This document shows, piece after piece, positions 1 to 11,058 of a stretch of DNA of 64,000 nucleotides. This stretch comes from an uncultured Paraburkholderia sp. (GTDB lineage Bacteria; Pseudomonadota; Gammaproteobacteria; Burkholderiales; Burkholderiaceae): positions 186,001-250,000 of the forward strand of contig CALNWN010000007.1 of NCBI GenBank assembly GCA_940746715.1. Direction: 5' to 3'. The stretch's first letter is position 1, and the number at the start of each line of letters is the position of its first letter. The notes under the pieces are model-generated. The model had not been told where the DNA came from, did not search any database, and saw only the letters and a program-made list of their open reading frames with translations. The position numbers were made by a program, and so were the translations under genes.

Positions 1-1042
1 GCGCAATACGGCGAGCAATGGAAGCGCGGCTTCGATCTCGCGCTCGAGCAGATCAACGGCCACGGCGGCATCAACAGTCATCCGCTCAATTACGAGTTCG
101 AGAACAGTCGCAGCGATCCTCGGCAGGCGGTGGCGATTGCGCAGAAGTTCGTCGACGACAAGCGCATCCTGCTGGAACTGGGCGATCTGTCGAGCGGTGC
201 ATCGATGGAGCGGTGCATCGATGGCAGCCTTCCCAGTATACCAGCGTGCCGGTCTCGTGCAGTTCGGCTTCACCAATTCGCATCCCGACTTCACGAAGGG
301 TGGCGACTACATGTGGAGCACCGCGATCAGTCAGGCAGAAGAGCAGCCGATGCTCGCGCACTACGTGACCCGAAAGCTCGGTTTCAGGAAGATTGCCGTG
401 CTGTATCTGAATACCGACTGGGGGCGCACCAGCAAGGACATCTTCGCGAAGGCCGCGGTGGCGGACGGCGCGGAGGTTGTCGCCGCGGAAGCGTATCAAC
501 CGAACGAAAAGGACTTTCGCGCGACACTCACGCGAGTACGCAGCGAACAACCGGATTCGCTGGTGCTGATCTCTTACTACTCGGACGGCGCGCAGATTGT
601 GCGCCAGGCGCGAGCCGCGGGCATCGTGACACCTATCGCGGCGGTGGGCTCCGTGTATTCGCCGAAATTCCTCGACCTCGGCGGCGCTGCGGTCAACGGC
701 GTCTACACCGAATCTAACTTCTTCCCCGGCGAGCCGCGTCCGGAAGTGCAGAGCTTCGTGCAACGCTATCGCGCGAAATATGGCGCCGAGCCCGACACTT
801 TTGCGGCCCGCGCATACGACGCGATGATCCTGGCGAGCGAAGTGATCCGCCGCTACGGTGCGGACCGGGCGGCCGTGCATGACGGCTTTGCGAAAATCGA
901 CGACGTACCGAGTGTGATCTTCGGCAAGTTCAAGTTCGACCCGCAGACGCGCCGCGTCGCGGGCGCGAGAAATCTCGAGCTCATGGTGAAGGACGGCAGG
1001 TTCGCGTTGTGGGACGGCGCAACTGCCGTGCACGCGCGTTAA
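1..1042 (+). pseudogene. Branched-chain amino-acid ABC transporter substrate-binding protein, 5'-partial and frameshifted
   Basis: This is the periplasmic Leu/Ile/Val-type binding protein (type I fold) of the Liv operon that follows. The window opens inside the gene: frame 1 reads AQYGEQWKRGFDLALEQING, typical of the N-terminal lobe, up to about position 205. Reading then continues in frame 2 with AAFPVYQRAGLVQFGFTNSH to a TAA at 1040-1042. The frame change coincides with a perfect 16-bp tandem duplication at 193-224; removing one copy restores SSGASMAAFPVYQ. The signal peptide lies outside the window. The gene is almost certainly inactive unless the duplication is an assembly artefact. livH follows 30 bp downstream. 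Confidence 0.85.
193..224 (+). repeat. Perfect 16-bp tandem duplication that frameshifts the SBP gene
   Basis: AGCGGTGCATCGATGG occurs twice in direct succession (193-208 and 209-224). Sixteen is not a multiple of three, so the reading frame changes exactly here. Deleting one copy gives a continuous family-typical reading frame across the site. Such a duplication is the usual product of replication slippage. Confidence 0.95.
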
Positions 1043-1072
1043 GACCGATACGCTGAGCTGGAGGACCGACTC

Positions 1073-1961
1073 GTCACGACTGCCTGGTTCGAGTACACGA
1101 TCAACGGACTGATCGTCGGCAACATCTACGCACTGCTCGCGGTCGGCCTTGCGCTGATCTTCGGCGTCTCGCATCTGATCAACTTCGCGCACGGCTCCGT
1201 CTATATGGTGGGCGGCTTCGTCGGCTGGCTATGCCTGACGCGGCTCGGCTTGCCGCTGCCGGTCGCGCTTTGCGCCACCGTCGCTGCTTGCGCGCTGCTT
1301 GGCGTTCTGGTCGAGCGGATCGGCTTGCGCCCGCTCCAGGGGGGCGGCGCGCATCGCGCCGTTGCTTGCGACGCTCGGCATCGGCTTCGTGCTCGACCAG
1401 CTTGCGCAGATCGTGTTCGGACCCGATCCGCGTCCGGTGCCGGCTTCGCTGCCGCAATGTACGCTGTCGCTCGGGGGCGCGACGATCGGCTCGCTCGACC
1501 TGCTGATCGCGGCCATCGGCATCGGCGCGGCAGGCGTGCTCTACGTCTTCCTGCGCTTCACCCGGCTCGGGTGGGCCGTGCGCGCAACCGCGCAGGATCG
1601 GGACGCCGCGCAGCAGATGGGCGTCAATGTCGATGCCGTGAATCAGGCCGTGTTCGCGATCGCCTGCGGCCTCGGCGGTCTGAGTGGGCTCCTCGTCAGC
1701 ATGTACTACAACAGCATCGATCCGGCGATGGGCTTTCAGGCGACGTTAAAAGGCGTCGTCGCGTTGCTGATCGGCGGGCTCGGCAACGTGCCGGGCGCGA
1801 TCGCCGGCAGCCTGCTGCTGGGCCTCGTCGAAAGCTATGGGGTCGCGCTGTTCGGCACCAGCTACCGCGATCTGTTCGCGTTCGTGCTGCTGCTTGCGTT
1901 TCTGGTCGGCGGCCCAATGGCCTGTTCAGCGCAAGCCGACGTTTGCCGCCCGAGCCGTTGA
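1073..1961 (+). pseudogene. livH: Branched-chain amino-acid ABC permease LivH, frameshifted
   Basis: Inner-membrane permease of the Liv system, with hydrophobic segments throughout. Frame 2 reads [20 protein letters not shown] from about 1100 to about 1345. The sequence continues in frame 3 as [18 protein letters not shown] after a frameshift in the GC-rich run near 1340-1355. The C-terminal end slips again near 1900: the typical RPNGLF tail is read in frame 2, while the in-frame stop is the TGA at 1959-1961. The expected start at 1073 is GTC instead of GTG, 7 bases after a GGAGG Shine-Dalgarno (1060-1064), so the start codon may also be mutated. The TGA overlaps the TTG that probably starts livM. 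Confidence 0.8.
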
Positions 1962-2899
1962 CCGGCACATTCGTGTCGAACCGACGCGCGCTGCGGGTTC
2001 CGCGCGCCGCGCTCGCAGCCGTGGTTGTCCTGGCGTTCCTGTTGCCGTTCGGCGTGCCGTCGCCCTATCTGCTGCAGATGCTGACCAACGGCTGGATCTA
2101 CGGGCTGCTCGCGCTCAGCCTGACATTGGTCGCGGGGACCGTCGGGCAGATTTCGCTCGGCCATGCGGCGCTGTTGCTGATCGGCGCATATGCGTCGGCA
2201 TTGCTGTCCACCGATCTCGGCTGGTCGCCGGCAGTGACCATCCCACTCGCCGGTGTGATCACCGCGGCGATCGGCACGCTGCTGGTTTATCCGTCGTTCA
2301 GGCTGCGCGGCCACTATGTGTCGATTGCGACGCTCGGCATCGGCGAAATCATCGGCCTCGTGGTGCTCAACTGGGACAGCCTGACCCGGGGACCCGTCGG
2401 CATTACCGGCATTGCGCCGCTGTCGCTGTTCGGCTGGCAGTTGAGCGGCGTGCGCGCGGTGTACTGGTTCACGCTGGGCGTGCTGGTGCTGCTCGCGCTG
2501 TTGCAGGCGCGGTTGCTGGACTCGCACCTGGGCCGCACGTGGCGCGCGATCCGCGAGGACGACGTGGCGGCGCGCGCGTATGGCATACGGCCCAACCGCT
2601 ATAAGGCGATCGCATTCGCGTGCGGTGGGCTCGCGGCCGGGATCGGCGGCGGCATCGCCGCGCATCTGTACAGCTACATCAATTACCAGACCTTCGATTC
2701 GCAGGTGTCGATTCTCGCGTTGACGATGGTGATTCTCGGCGGCCTCGGGAGCGTGATCGGCGCGGTGGCGGGCGCGCTTGCGCTGATCAGCCTGCCGGAG
2801 CTGTTCCGCTTTGCCGCCGACTACCGGATGCTGATTTACGGCGTCATCCTGCTGCTGCTCGTGCGCTTCCGGCCGCAAGGGCTATTCGGTTCGGTATGA
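1958..2899 (+). CDS. livM: Branched-chain amino-acid ABC permease LivM
   Basis: Second permease subunit of the Liv importer, about 313 aa, with many transmembrane segments (for example [20 protein letters not shown] at the first conserved block). The family EAA-like cytoplasmic loop is seen as [19 protein letters not shown], and the protein ends [11 protein letters not shown]. The start is inferred: TTG at 1958 overlaps the livH stop (TTGA), and GTG at 1973 is an alternative. In the present sequence the frame is open upstream into livH because of the livH frameshift. The stop TGA overlaps the livG ATG (ATGA at 2896-2899), showing tight operon coupling. It is the only Liv gene with no obvious lesion in its body. 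Confidence 0.82.
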   Translation: MTGTFVSNRRALRVPRAALAAVVVLAFLLPFGVPSPYLLQMLTNGWIYGLLALSLTLVAGTVGQISLGHAALLLIGAYASALLSTDLGWSPAVTIPLAGVITAAIGTLLVYPSFRLRGHYVSIATLGIGEIIGLVVLNWDSLTRGPVGITGIAPLSLFGWQLSGVRAVYWFTLGVLVLLALLQARLLDSHLGRTWRAIREDDVAARAYGIRPNRYKAIAFACGGLAAGIGGGIAAHLYSYINYQTFDSQVSILALTMVILGGLGSVIGAVAGALALISLPELFRFAADYRMLIYGVILLLLVRFRPQGLFGSV

Positions 2900-3777
2900 C
2901 GGAGACAACCATGAGCCATTCTTCATCGCCCGGCAGCGAAATTCTTTTCGACGTGCGGCACGTGACCCGCCGGTTCGGCGGTCTCGTGGCCGTTGACGAC
3001 GTGAACCTGTCAGTCGCCCGCGGCGAGTGCGTGAGCGTGATCGGTCCGAACGGCGCGGGAAAGTCCACGCTGTTCAATCTGCTGACCGGCATCGACACGG
3101 CGGATCAGGGCGTGGTGCGCTTCGCCGGCGAAGACGTGACCGGCATGGCGCCGGAGCAGCTGGCTGCGCGCGGGATCGCCCGCACGTTTCAGCATGGCCG
3201 GGTGTTCGGCAATCTAAGCGTGCTGGATAACGTGCTGATCGGTGCGCACGCGCGGCTCGCGATGACCCGGCGCGGCTGGCCGGTCGTCGGCGCGTGCACG
3301 GAAGTGTTGCGCGCTCTGTTCGGCCCCGCGTCGGTGCGCCGTGAAGATGCTGCGTTGCGCGACGAGGTCGTCGCGCTGCTGGCGCGCTTCGGCACGCGCC
3401 TCGCGCCCCGGCTGCAGCAACCCGCGCACAGCCCTGTCGTATGCGAACCGCCGGCGCGTCGAGATTGCGCGTGCGCTCGCGTTGCGTCCGCGGATCCTGC
3501 TGCTCGATGAGCCGACCGCCGGCATGAACGAGTCGGAAACCGCGGAAATGCTCGAACTGATCCGCGAACTGAAGCGCGACGGGCTCACGATCCTGCTTAT
3601 CGAACACAAGCTCGACCTCGTGATGCAGCTATCCGACCGCGTGCTGGTGCTCGAGGACGGCCGCAAGATCGCCTCCGGGCGCCCGGCCGAGGTGCGCGAC
3701 GATCCGGCCGTGATCGAGGCCTACCTTGGACATCGTCACGTGGGCGCCGCGGCTGTCGACAACGAAACGGCGGCTGC

Positions 3778-3781
<4 letters not shown>
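2896..3781 (+). pseudogene. livG: Branched-chain amino-acid ABC ATPase LivG, frameshifted
   Basis: ATP-binding subunit of the Liv importer. Walker A GPNGAGKSTLFN, the LivG-type Q-loop region (TFQHGRVFGNLSVLDNVLIG) and Walker B ILLLDEPTAGMNESE are all visible, but they lie in two frames. The first part is frame 1 to about 3430 and the second frame 2 to the TGA at 3779-3781. One extra C in the run near 3430 explains the change; removing it gives AHSLSYANRRRVEIARALA, matching the degenerate LivG signature region. Start is ATG 2896 (overlapping the livM stop) or ATG 2911 behind GGAGAC. The stop overlaps the livF ATG. Confidence 0.85.
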
Positions 3782-4690
<909 letters not shown>

Positions 4691-5593
4691 GCCCGCTCGC
4701 GAGCGGCCGCACGGCACCGATCGCGTGGGTGTACAGCGTCACGGCGAAGATCCCTTCACCGCGTGAATCGAGATGCCGGCGCAATTGCGCTGCGGTGCCT
4801 TCGATGCTCGCGGGGGCGTCGTTGGCAGGGCTGGCTAACCTCAGGGTGGTGGGCCCGAGCGCTAGGCTTGCGACCGCGATGCCTTCATCGGCGAGCGTGT
4901 CGGACTCGACGTCGATTTCTCCGAGCAGAGCCCGGTAGCGCGCGAGACTCGCATTGAGATCGTTGACGGCGACAGTAAGCCTCGCGACGCCGCGCACTCC
5001 ATTCACGTGATAGCGGACTTCGCCCTCGGCGACGCGCAGGCGGCGCGGCGTAAGGTCGGCGTATAAAAACGGCAAATCCGCACTCGCTGGTTTGCCGATC
5101 TGCCATTCGAGGCGCTCGCCGTCGGCCCGCACGCGGCCGCCGGCGTGCGGGCCGTCGTACGCAAGCCCGCGTTCGCGCGCGGCGGCAATGGTGCCGGCAA
5201 CGGTTTGGGGAAGCAGCGCGAAATCGACGAAGCCGTCGCCCGCGCGATTGCCCGCGTCCCACCAGCGGTGTTCCGGTGCGTCGCGCAGAAACGCGATCAA
5301 CTCGACATAGTTGCCGTCCGCGAAGACGATCAGCGCGTTGTGGGTGGCGCCGTCGGCGTGCGTGTCGCCACGTTGAACCGTAAAGCCGAGCTGACTGAAA
5401 TCGGCGATCGTACGTTCAAGGTCTTGCACGCGGATCACGATGTGGTCGAGAGAAAGAGACATGTTGGATGAAGGCGTCGAAGCGTCCGGACGTACGCGTA
5501 ATCAGAGTTGCTACGTTAAGCGGGCCGGCGGGCCACGCCAACCAATCTTTGCGCATATGAAAAGTACTCACCGGCGCAACAGCGCGGCTCACG

Positions 5594-5919
5594 TTACGCC
5601 GATTTCAAACAGACGATGTGTTTCATCGCGCTCCGTGCCGCCTGCGCGCGCTGCCAGCCCAGCGAGCGGCCATAGGCGCCCAGTGCATCTTCGTGCATGA
5701 GCTGCGCTTCATCGACGGCCACATGTTCGTTCGCGAACGGGTGCACGTACAGCGCATCCGCGGGACAATACAGCTCGCACATGAAGCAGGTCTGGCACGC
5801 GTCGGGACGGGCACGTTGGTCGGACAGACGTCGACGCAACGGTCACAGGCAGTGCAGCGCGCTTCGCTGATAAGTTCTATCAAAACGGATTGTCCTGTCA
5901 GGCGAGGGCGGGGCGGCAA
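5594..5919 (-). pseudogene. Small 4Fe-4S dicluster ferredoxin, frameshifted
   Basis: Read from 5919, the protein contains CTACDRCVDVCPTN, the first CxxCxxCxxxCP cluster motif. After a frameshift near 5810 it continues as CQTCFMCELYCPADALYVHP, the second cluster motif, to a stop at 5594. This is the size and layout of an 8Fe-8S electron-transfer ferredoxin that would serve the flavoprotein immediately upstream (resembling the beta subunit of adenylylsulfate-reductase-like pairs). With the frameshift only the first cluster motif could be made. The substrate of the pair is not evident. Confidence 0.78.
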
Positions 5920-5961
5920 CAGGGTGCCAGCGCAGCGCGGGCTTCTCCTTCGCGCCGCCGA

Positions 5962-7309
5962 TCACGAGGCGCGAAGCAAGCGCGCCTTGCAACGGGAAGT
6001 CCTCACGCCGATGCATCCCGCGCGTTTCGCGCTTCGGCCGGCAGCAAGCCGCGCTGCGCTCCGGAAAAGGTGCACCTCGGGCGGACGAACTTCGCGCTCG
6101 AGCGTCGTAGCGGCGGCGTGCGGATCGCTCGTGGCCAACTGCGCATAGTGCTCATCGGAATCGACGGGGCGGGCGCCGCTGTGAGCTGTCGCGAAGCGGC
6201 TCGCCGCCGCACCCGCCAAGCTGCCTGAGGCAATGGCCCATGCCGCGTTCGGCGAACCGCCTCCCGTGCGCGCGCCGACAATCGTTTCGCGCGATGCCGC
6301 ATCGCCCGCTGCATAGAGGCCGGGCACGTCCGTGCTGCCGTCCGTATTGGCGAGGCGGATGCCGCCCGTGCCGCGCACCGTGGCCTTCGTGGCGCAGACC
6401 GACCGGAAAGCGCGTCCGGAACGGGTCGATGCCCATGCGATCGTACGGCAGGACGGCATTGGCCTGGCCCGAGCGCAGCCAGCGCTCGATCTCGGGCGTG
6501 GCGCGATCAAAAACGGCGAACACGGGCTGGTGGATCAGCGTTCTGGCCACGGGGATGAAGACATCGTCCCCGTCGATATGAAGCGGCCTGCCGTCCTGCG
6601 TCGAGTAACTGGCCCAGATGAAGGGCAAACCCTTGGTGACCGACGAGAACGCCGCCGCGAGCCCGTACTGGCTGGAGAATTCCATGCCGGAAAAGAGTGC
6701 GCCCACTTCCGCCGCCGCAAGATGGCCATCATCGCTGCAGACGTTGGTGCCAAGCGCGCCGCCCAGAAACGCGCAGCCGCCCGTCGCGATCACGCAGGCA
6801 TTCGCCGCGACCTGCCAGCGCGAGCCGTCGCGGCGCTCGCCGAATGCGCCGGTTACGCGACCCTCCCTCTCGTCGCGAACGAGACCGAGCAGGGGGGCGT
6901 GGTCGAGAATCGTCACGCCCGCGCGTCGGATCTGCTGACGCATGAAGCGCATGTAGTCGGGGCCGCGCAGCGTGGCGCGGTTGGCCATGCCGTCTTCCTT
7001 GCGTGGAAACGGATAGCCGAGCGTCTCGAGCAGCTGCAATTGGCGCGCAGAGGTGTCGAGCACTGTCGATGTCCACGACAGTTCACTGAGTTTGCCGCCG
7101 TTGGAATAGCGCTCTTCGAAATGACGTGCGTGATGGGTCGGGTCGGGCACGTACCAGACGTTGTTGTTCGAGGCGGCGGCAGCGCACGACGTGCCGCAAT
7201 ATCCCTTGTCGGCGAGCACGACGCTCGCGCCGCTGCGCGCCGCCATTAGTGCGGCCCATGTGCCCGCCGGGCCCCCGCCTGCCACGAAGACGTCCGTTGT
7301 GCAAGGCAA
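5962..7309 (-). pseudogene. FAD-dependent fumarate reductase/APS reductase-like flavoprotein, frameshifted
   Basis: The N-terminus TTDVFVAGGGPAGTWAALMA is a dinucleotide-binding GxGxxG motif for FAD, and VIATGGCAFLGG is the second FAD contact typical of the fumarate reductase/succinate dehydrogenase flavoprotein family. Reading shifts near 6400 from FRTRFPVG to a frame containing GGIRLANTDGSTDVPGLYAA and GDAASRETIVGARTGGGSPN, the conserved C-terminal FAD/substrate block. The stop at 5962 may not be original. It lies between the ferredoxin and the ABC transporter on the same strand, suggesting oxidation or reduction of the imported (perhaps organosulfur) compound; that role is inferred from context. 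Confidence 0.8.
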
Positions 7310-7333
7310 CGCCGTTCTGGTCCTGTGACGCGT

Positions 7334-8177
7334 TCATGCGTGCCCATCCCACGGCACCAGCGCCTTTTGCGCGCGCCGCAAACCCCATTCGATCGCGGCA
7401 GCGATCAGTGCAATCACGATGATGCCCGTGATGACCACGTCGGTTTCCAGGAACTGCCCCGCGGACTGGATCATGAAACCGAGCCCCCGCGTAGCTGCGA
7501 TCAGTTCAGCTGCAACGAGGACAGACCAGCCGACGCCGAGGCCGATGCGAATGCCCGTCAACAGGTCCGGCGCAGCGGAGGGAATCACCACGTAGCGCAC
7601 GATCTGCCAGTTCGTTGCGCCGAGCGCGCGCGCCGCGGACGCGTCCCGGCTTCACGCGCTTCACGCCCTGCTGCGTGGCGATGGCGAGCCAGATGAGCAG
7701 CACTTTCGACGGCTCGCCGATCCCGAACCAGATCACGATGAGCGGCAAATAGGCGAGCGGTGGAATGGGGCGATAGAACTCGATCAGCGGATCGACGATG
7801 GCCTGCGCGACGCGGTTCATGCCCGTCAGAATGCCCACCGGGATGGCGGTCACAATCGCGAGCAACAGCGCGGCGAGCATGCGATGCAGACTGGCGAGCG
7901 TGTGTTCGAGCAGCGTTGCGTTGCTGGAGCCATCCGTGGCCACGCTGACGAATTTCTGCACGACTGCTCCGGGCGAGGGCAGGAATACCGGTCTGACCAG
8001 CTGGAGACGCGCGGCAACCGCCCATGCGGCAATCAGGGCGACCACAGTGGCCGCCCTGATCTGGCGCGAGCTGATCCAGGCAGCGCGCGGCGTGCGTGCC
8101 GTATCGTTTGAACCCGAACTCGCGGCCGCGCCCGGCGAACCGGCGGCCGTACGCACGGATGGGTCGGCCGCGCTCAT
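7334..8177 (-). pseudogene. Taurine/sulfonate-type ABC transporter permease, frameshifted
   Basis: A SsuC/TauC-like inner-membrane permease. From 8177 the frame gives membrane segments including AATVVALIAAWAVAARL and LLLAIVTAIPVGILTGMNR, then YRPIPPLAYLPLIVIWFGIG, the conserved permease block. Near 7640 the frame shifts and resumes as MRYVVIPSAAPDLLTGIRIG, the EAA-loop region, through to the stop at 7334. Its ATG overlaps the stop of the ATPase gene (ATGA), so the two are translationally coupled. A split permease cannot function. Confidence 0.82.
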
Positions 8178-8952
8178 ATTTTTTCTCCCTCATCGGCGAA
8201 GAAGGTCGTTTCCAGCTCGTCGCGCAGCCGCGCGAAGGCCGGGTCGTTGCGGATCGTGCGGGCGCTTTCGCCCGCTGCGAAGCGCCGCCCGAAGTCCAGT
8301 GCGCGCACGGACTCGATGCGGCCGGGATCGCCTCGCATCAGTACGAGATCGGTGGCCATGAAAAGTGCTTCCGTGATGTCGTGCGTGATCATCAACATTC
8401 CCTTGTCGTAGCACGTCCAGAGTTGCAGCAGGTATTCCTGCATGCGCTGACGCGTGAACGCATCGAGCGCGCCGAGCGGTTCGTCGAGCAGCAGAAAACG
8501 CGGATCGACGGCAAGCGAGCGTGCGAGGTTCACCCGCTGACGCATACCACCCGAGATCTTCCACAACGGATAGTCGGCATACTGGCTGAGACCCGTCAGC
8601 GCCAGCAGCGAATCGACCCTGTGGCGCAACACGTCGTGCGGCAAGCCGTGCAGCTTCAGAGCGAATCCGATGTTCTGGGCCACGTTCTGCCACGGCAGCA
8701 AGGCATCGTCCTGGGAGACGACGCCGCGTTCCGCACCGGGCCCCGTCACGGCCAGGTCGTCCAGCGTGACCTTGCCGGCAGTGGGCGCGATGAATCCCGC
8801 AATCACGTTGAGCAGCGTGGTCTTGCCGCAACCGGATGGACCGAGCACCACCGTGAAACTGCCGTCGCGCAGGTCGAGGTTGATGTCGACAGTACCGTCT
8901 GGCGCGTTGCGCCGGTTTCAAACTCGACGTTGACGGATTCGACGCGGATCAT
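8174..8952 (-). pseudogene. Taurine/sulfonate-type ABC transporter ATPase, frameshifted near the N-terminus
   Basis: An SsuB/TauB-like ATPase with Walker A GPSGCGKTTLLNVIAG, signature ISGGMRQRVNLARSLA, Walker B FLLLDEPLGALDAFTR and switch His in MLMITHDITEA. The family-typical start MIRVESVNVEFETGATRQT begins at ATG 8952. It lies in a different frame from the body, which would need to start internally at 8851. A single lost base near 8890 (between RQTVL and INLDLRDGSFTVV) explains this. The internal start would leave an almost complete nucleotide-binding domain lacking its first strands. Confidence 0.83.
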
Positions 8953-8973
8953 CGCCTGGCCTCTCGCGTCGAT

Positions 8974-9981
8974 TTACCGCTTGATCGCCTGCTGCACATA
9001 GGTGGCAGTGACTGTTGGACGATAATCGGGTAGCAGTGTGTCGAGGCGCTTTTGCTCCTTGAGGAATTTCGATGTATCCGCGAGCGCCGCGGCTGTGCCA
9101 CCGCCCAGCAGCTTCGTGCCCGGCTGCTCGTCGAGCAGCGGATAGGTCGTGCCGAGCAGCAGCGGCGGCACGTCATCAGGATCGAAGCCGCTGCCGCCCG
9201 CGATGGCTTCCACTTCAGGCGAGCTCGCTGTCCACCTGGCGCCGTTCTCGCGATAGTCCTTGTTGACCTGGCCCGTTACCCTCGCGAAGCTCACCAGAAA
9301 GTCCGGATGCGATTGCGCGAAGTCCTTGCGCGCTACCCACGCGAGGAAGGTCGGCGAACCCCATTTGCGTACGTCGGCCGAAGTCGTGAGAATCTTGCCT
9401 GTCTTCTGGATCTTGCCGAGCGCAGGCTCCCACACATACGCACCGTCGATGTCGCCGCGCTGCCATGCTGCGGCGATTTCGGGCGGTGCGAGATTGAGAA
9501 TCGTCACACGATCGGCGGGCACGTTCCAGTGCTTCAGCGCGGCCAGCAGGCTGTAATGCGTGGTGGACACGAAAGGCACGGCAATCTTCTTGCCGATCAG
9601 GTCTTGCGGCGTGTTGATATTGCTGCCGTTGCGCACTACCAAAGCTTCGGCCGAGCCGATTTCCGCCGCCACAAAAGACGTCTCGATAGGCAGGCCGCGC
9701 GTGATACCCGCAGCCAGTGGACTGCTGCCCGTGAAGCCGACCTGCCCGTCGCCCGATGCCATTGCGGCGATCACGTCGGCGCCCGTATTGAATTTGCGCC
9801 AGTTGATCTGGTAGCCGCTGTCCTTTTCATAAAGACCTTTGGCCTGCGCGATCTTGGAAGGCTCGGTGTCCGTCTGATAGCCGATAGTCACGGTCCTGTC
9901 GGCCGTATGCGCGAGCGACGCGCCGAGGATCGCACTCGCGAATAGCGGCGCAAGGAGTCGGACAAAAAATCGTGTATTCAT
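8974..9981 (-). CDS. Taurine/aliphatic sulfonate-type ABC transporter substrate-binding protein
   Basis: A complete 335-aa periplasmic protein of the TauA/SsuA/ThiY-like (NMT1) family. Residues 1-27 form a signal peptide ending SLAHTA. The mature part starts TVTIGYQTDTEPSKIAQAKG and contains ASGDGQVGFTGSSPLAAG, which matches TauA proteins closely (the GDVQIGLTGSSPL-like block). It is the only undamaged gene of the importer (ATPase and permease are frameshifted), so uptake through this set is probably lost. Specificity for taurine rather than another sulfonate is inferred from the family. Confidence 0.87.
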   Translation of the reverse strand: MNTRFFVRLLAPLFASAILGASLAHTADRTVTIGYQTDTEPSKIAQAKGLYEKDSGYQINWRKFNTGADVIAAMASGDGQVGFTGSSPLAAGITRGLPIETSFVAAEIGSAEALVVRNGSNINTPQDLIGKKIAVPFVSTTHYSLLAALKHWNVPADRVTILNLAPPEIAAAWQRGDIDGAYVWEPALGKIQKTGKILTTSADVRKWGSPTFLAWVARKDFAQSHPDFLVSFARVTGQVNKDYRENGARWTASSPEVEAIAGGSGFDPDDVPPLLLGTTYPLLDEQPGTKLLGGGTAAALADTSKFLKEQKRLDTLLPDYRPTVTATYVQQAIKR

Positions 9982-10032
9982 TGCATGAACCCTGAATGGA
10001 TAAAACAGGCGGTTGGAGGCGCCGGTCGGCGC

Positions 10033-10440
10033 TTAACGCGCCGAATACAACACCGCGTCGATTTCCACGCGGGCGTTGCGGCCCAGTTGCGCAACGCCGA
10101 TCGTCGTGCGTGCGGGAAGCCGTGCGGTATCATTGAAAAAGCGGTCGTAAATGCGGTTCAAGCCTGTGTAGTCGGTATCGAAATCGCGCAGATAGATGCG
10201 GACGAACACCGTGTCTGAGAGTGCAAAGCCCGCGTGCCCGACGATCCGTTCGATATTGCGAAAACACAACTGCGCCTGCGCTTCGATGCCTTCGGGCAGG
10301 GGCTGGTCCGGCGCGTCCGTATCGATGGGGAGTTGTCCCGTGACATACAGCCAGCCGCCGGCTTCGACCGCGTGGCTATAGCGTGCCGATGGCGGCGGTG
10401 GAGTGGCGGCGGGCGCATGGTGAAAGACGATAGAAGTCAT
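10033..10440 (-). CDS. RidA family protein
   Basis: A 135-aa protein of the RidA/YjgF family, which deaminates reactive enamine/imine intermediates as a trimer. The sequence shows YSHAVEAGGWLYVTGQLPID, the family strand-turn, and a C-terminal ARTTIGVAQLGRNARVEID containing the canonical Arg that contacts the substrate carboxylate. Length is normal for the family. It is the first gene of the minus-strand block, divergent from the GntR regulator and sharing its 200-bp control region. Together with a sulfonate importer it may detoxify an imine released during catabolism (inference). Confidence 0.87.
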   Translation of the reverse strand: MTSIVFHHAPAATPPPPSARYSHAVEAGGWLYVTGQLPIDTDAPDQPLPEGIEAQAQLCFRNIERIVGHAGFALSDTVFVRIYLRDFDTDYTGLNRIYDRFFNDTARLPARTTIGVAQLGRNARVEIDAVLYSAR

Positions 10441-10490
10441 GATGTCAGGACTCTCCAGGCGCGATATTCACGCATCTGATCGATCTGCAG

Positions 10491-10502
10491 TTGTTATAAC
10501 AA
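10491..10502. promoter_or_regulatory. Perfect 12-bp palindrome, candidate GntR operator
   Basis: TTGTTATAACAA lies in the 204-bp region between the divergent RidA and GntR genes. It has the GT-N4-AC core of HutC-type GntR operators. As the only strong dyad in this region it is the best candidate binding site for the neighbouring GntR protein. Confidence 0.55.
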
Positions 10503-10644
10503 TGACACGGTGAAGCGAGTATAGGTTTATGCTGTTCGTGTTCAAAGCGATCATTTCTGACATGCTTATGTCGGCGCCCGATTTGCACGTCGGGCACAAT
10601 CGCGCACTCAGCGACTCCTTGCCGCGCTACGGGTTCAACTATCG

Positions 10645-11058
10645 ATGGGAAAAGCCAGACAATCAGCCGGTACCTTGTACGAGTGCGTCCGTGACGCATT
10701 GCATGCGCGTATTCTCGACGGCACCTATCCACCCGGTTCGCGCCTGCCGACCGAGCACGAATTGTGCGAGTCGCACGGCGTCAGCCGCATCACGATCCGT
10801 CAGGCGCTGGAGCGCTTACGTCAGGAAGGATGGGTCGAGAAGATCCACGGCCAGGGCACTTTCGTCCAACGATCGCGTGCCGTGCAGAACATCAGCGCGC
10901 TGCAGAGTTTTTCGGAGGCGATGGCGCCGCTCGGGCATCGCGTGTCGAACCGGGTGGAGAGCGTGCGTGTCGTGGAGGCCAACCGCGAGTTGTCGAGCCG
11001 CTTGCAATTGAATGCCGAGGCTCGGGTGACGGAAATCCAGCGCGTGCGGATGCTGGAA
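10645..11058 (+). pseudogene. GntR/HutC family regulator, truncated in the UTRA domain
   Basis: An N-terminal winged helix is visible (residues about 5-75: LHARILDGTYPPGSRLPTEH, then SHGVSRITIRQALERLRQEG and KIHGQGTFV). It is followed by the beginning of a UTRA effector domain (HRVSNRVESVRVVEA, ARVTEIQRVRMLE). At about 11058 homology stops and the frame runs on to 11133 through antisense of the convergent permease. Normal length is about 240 aa; here about 138 remain. The DNA-binding part is intact, so DNA binding without effector response is conceivable. A deletion joined this gene to the permease at the same point. Confidence 0.85.
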
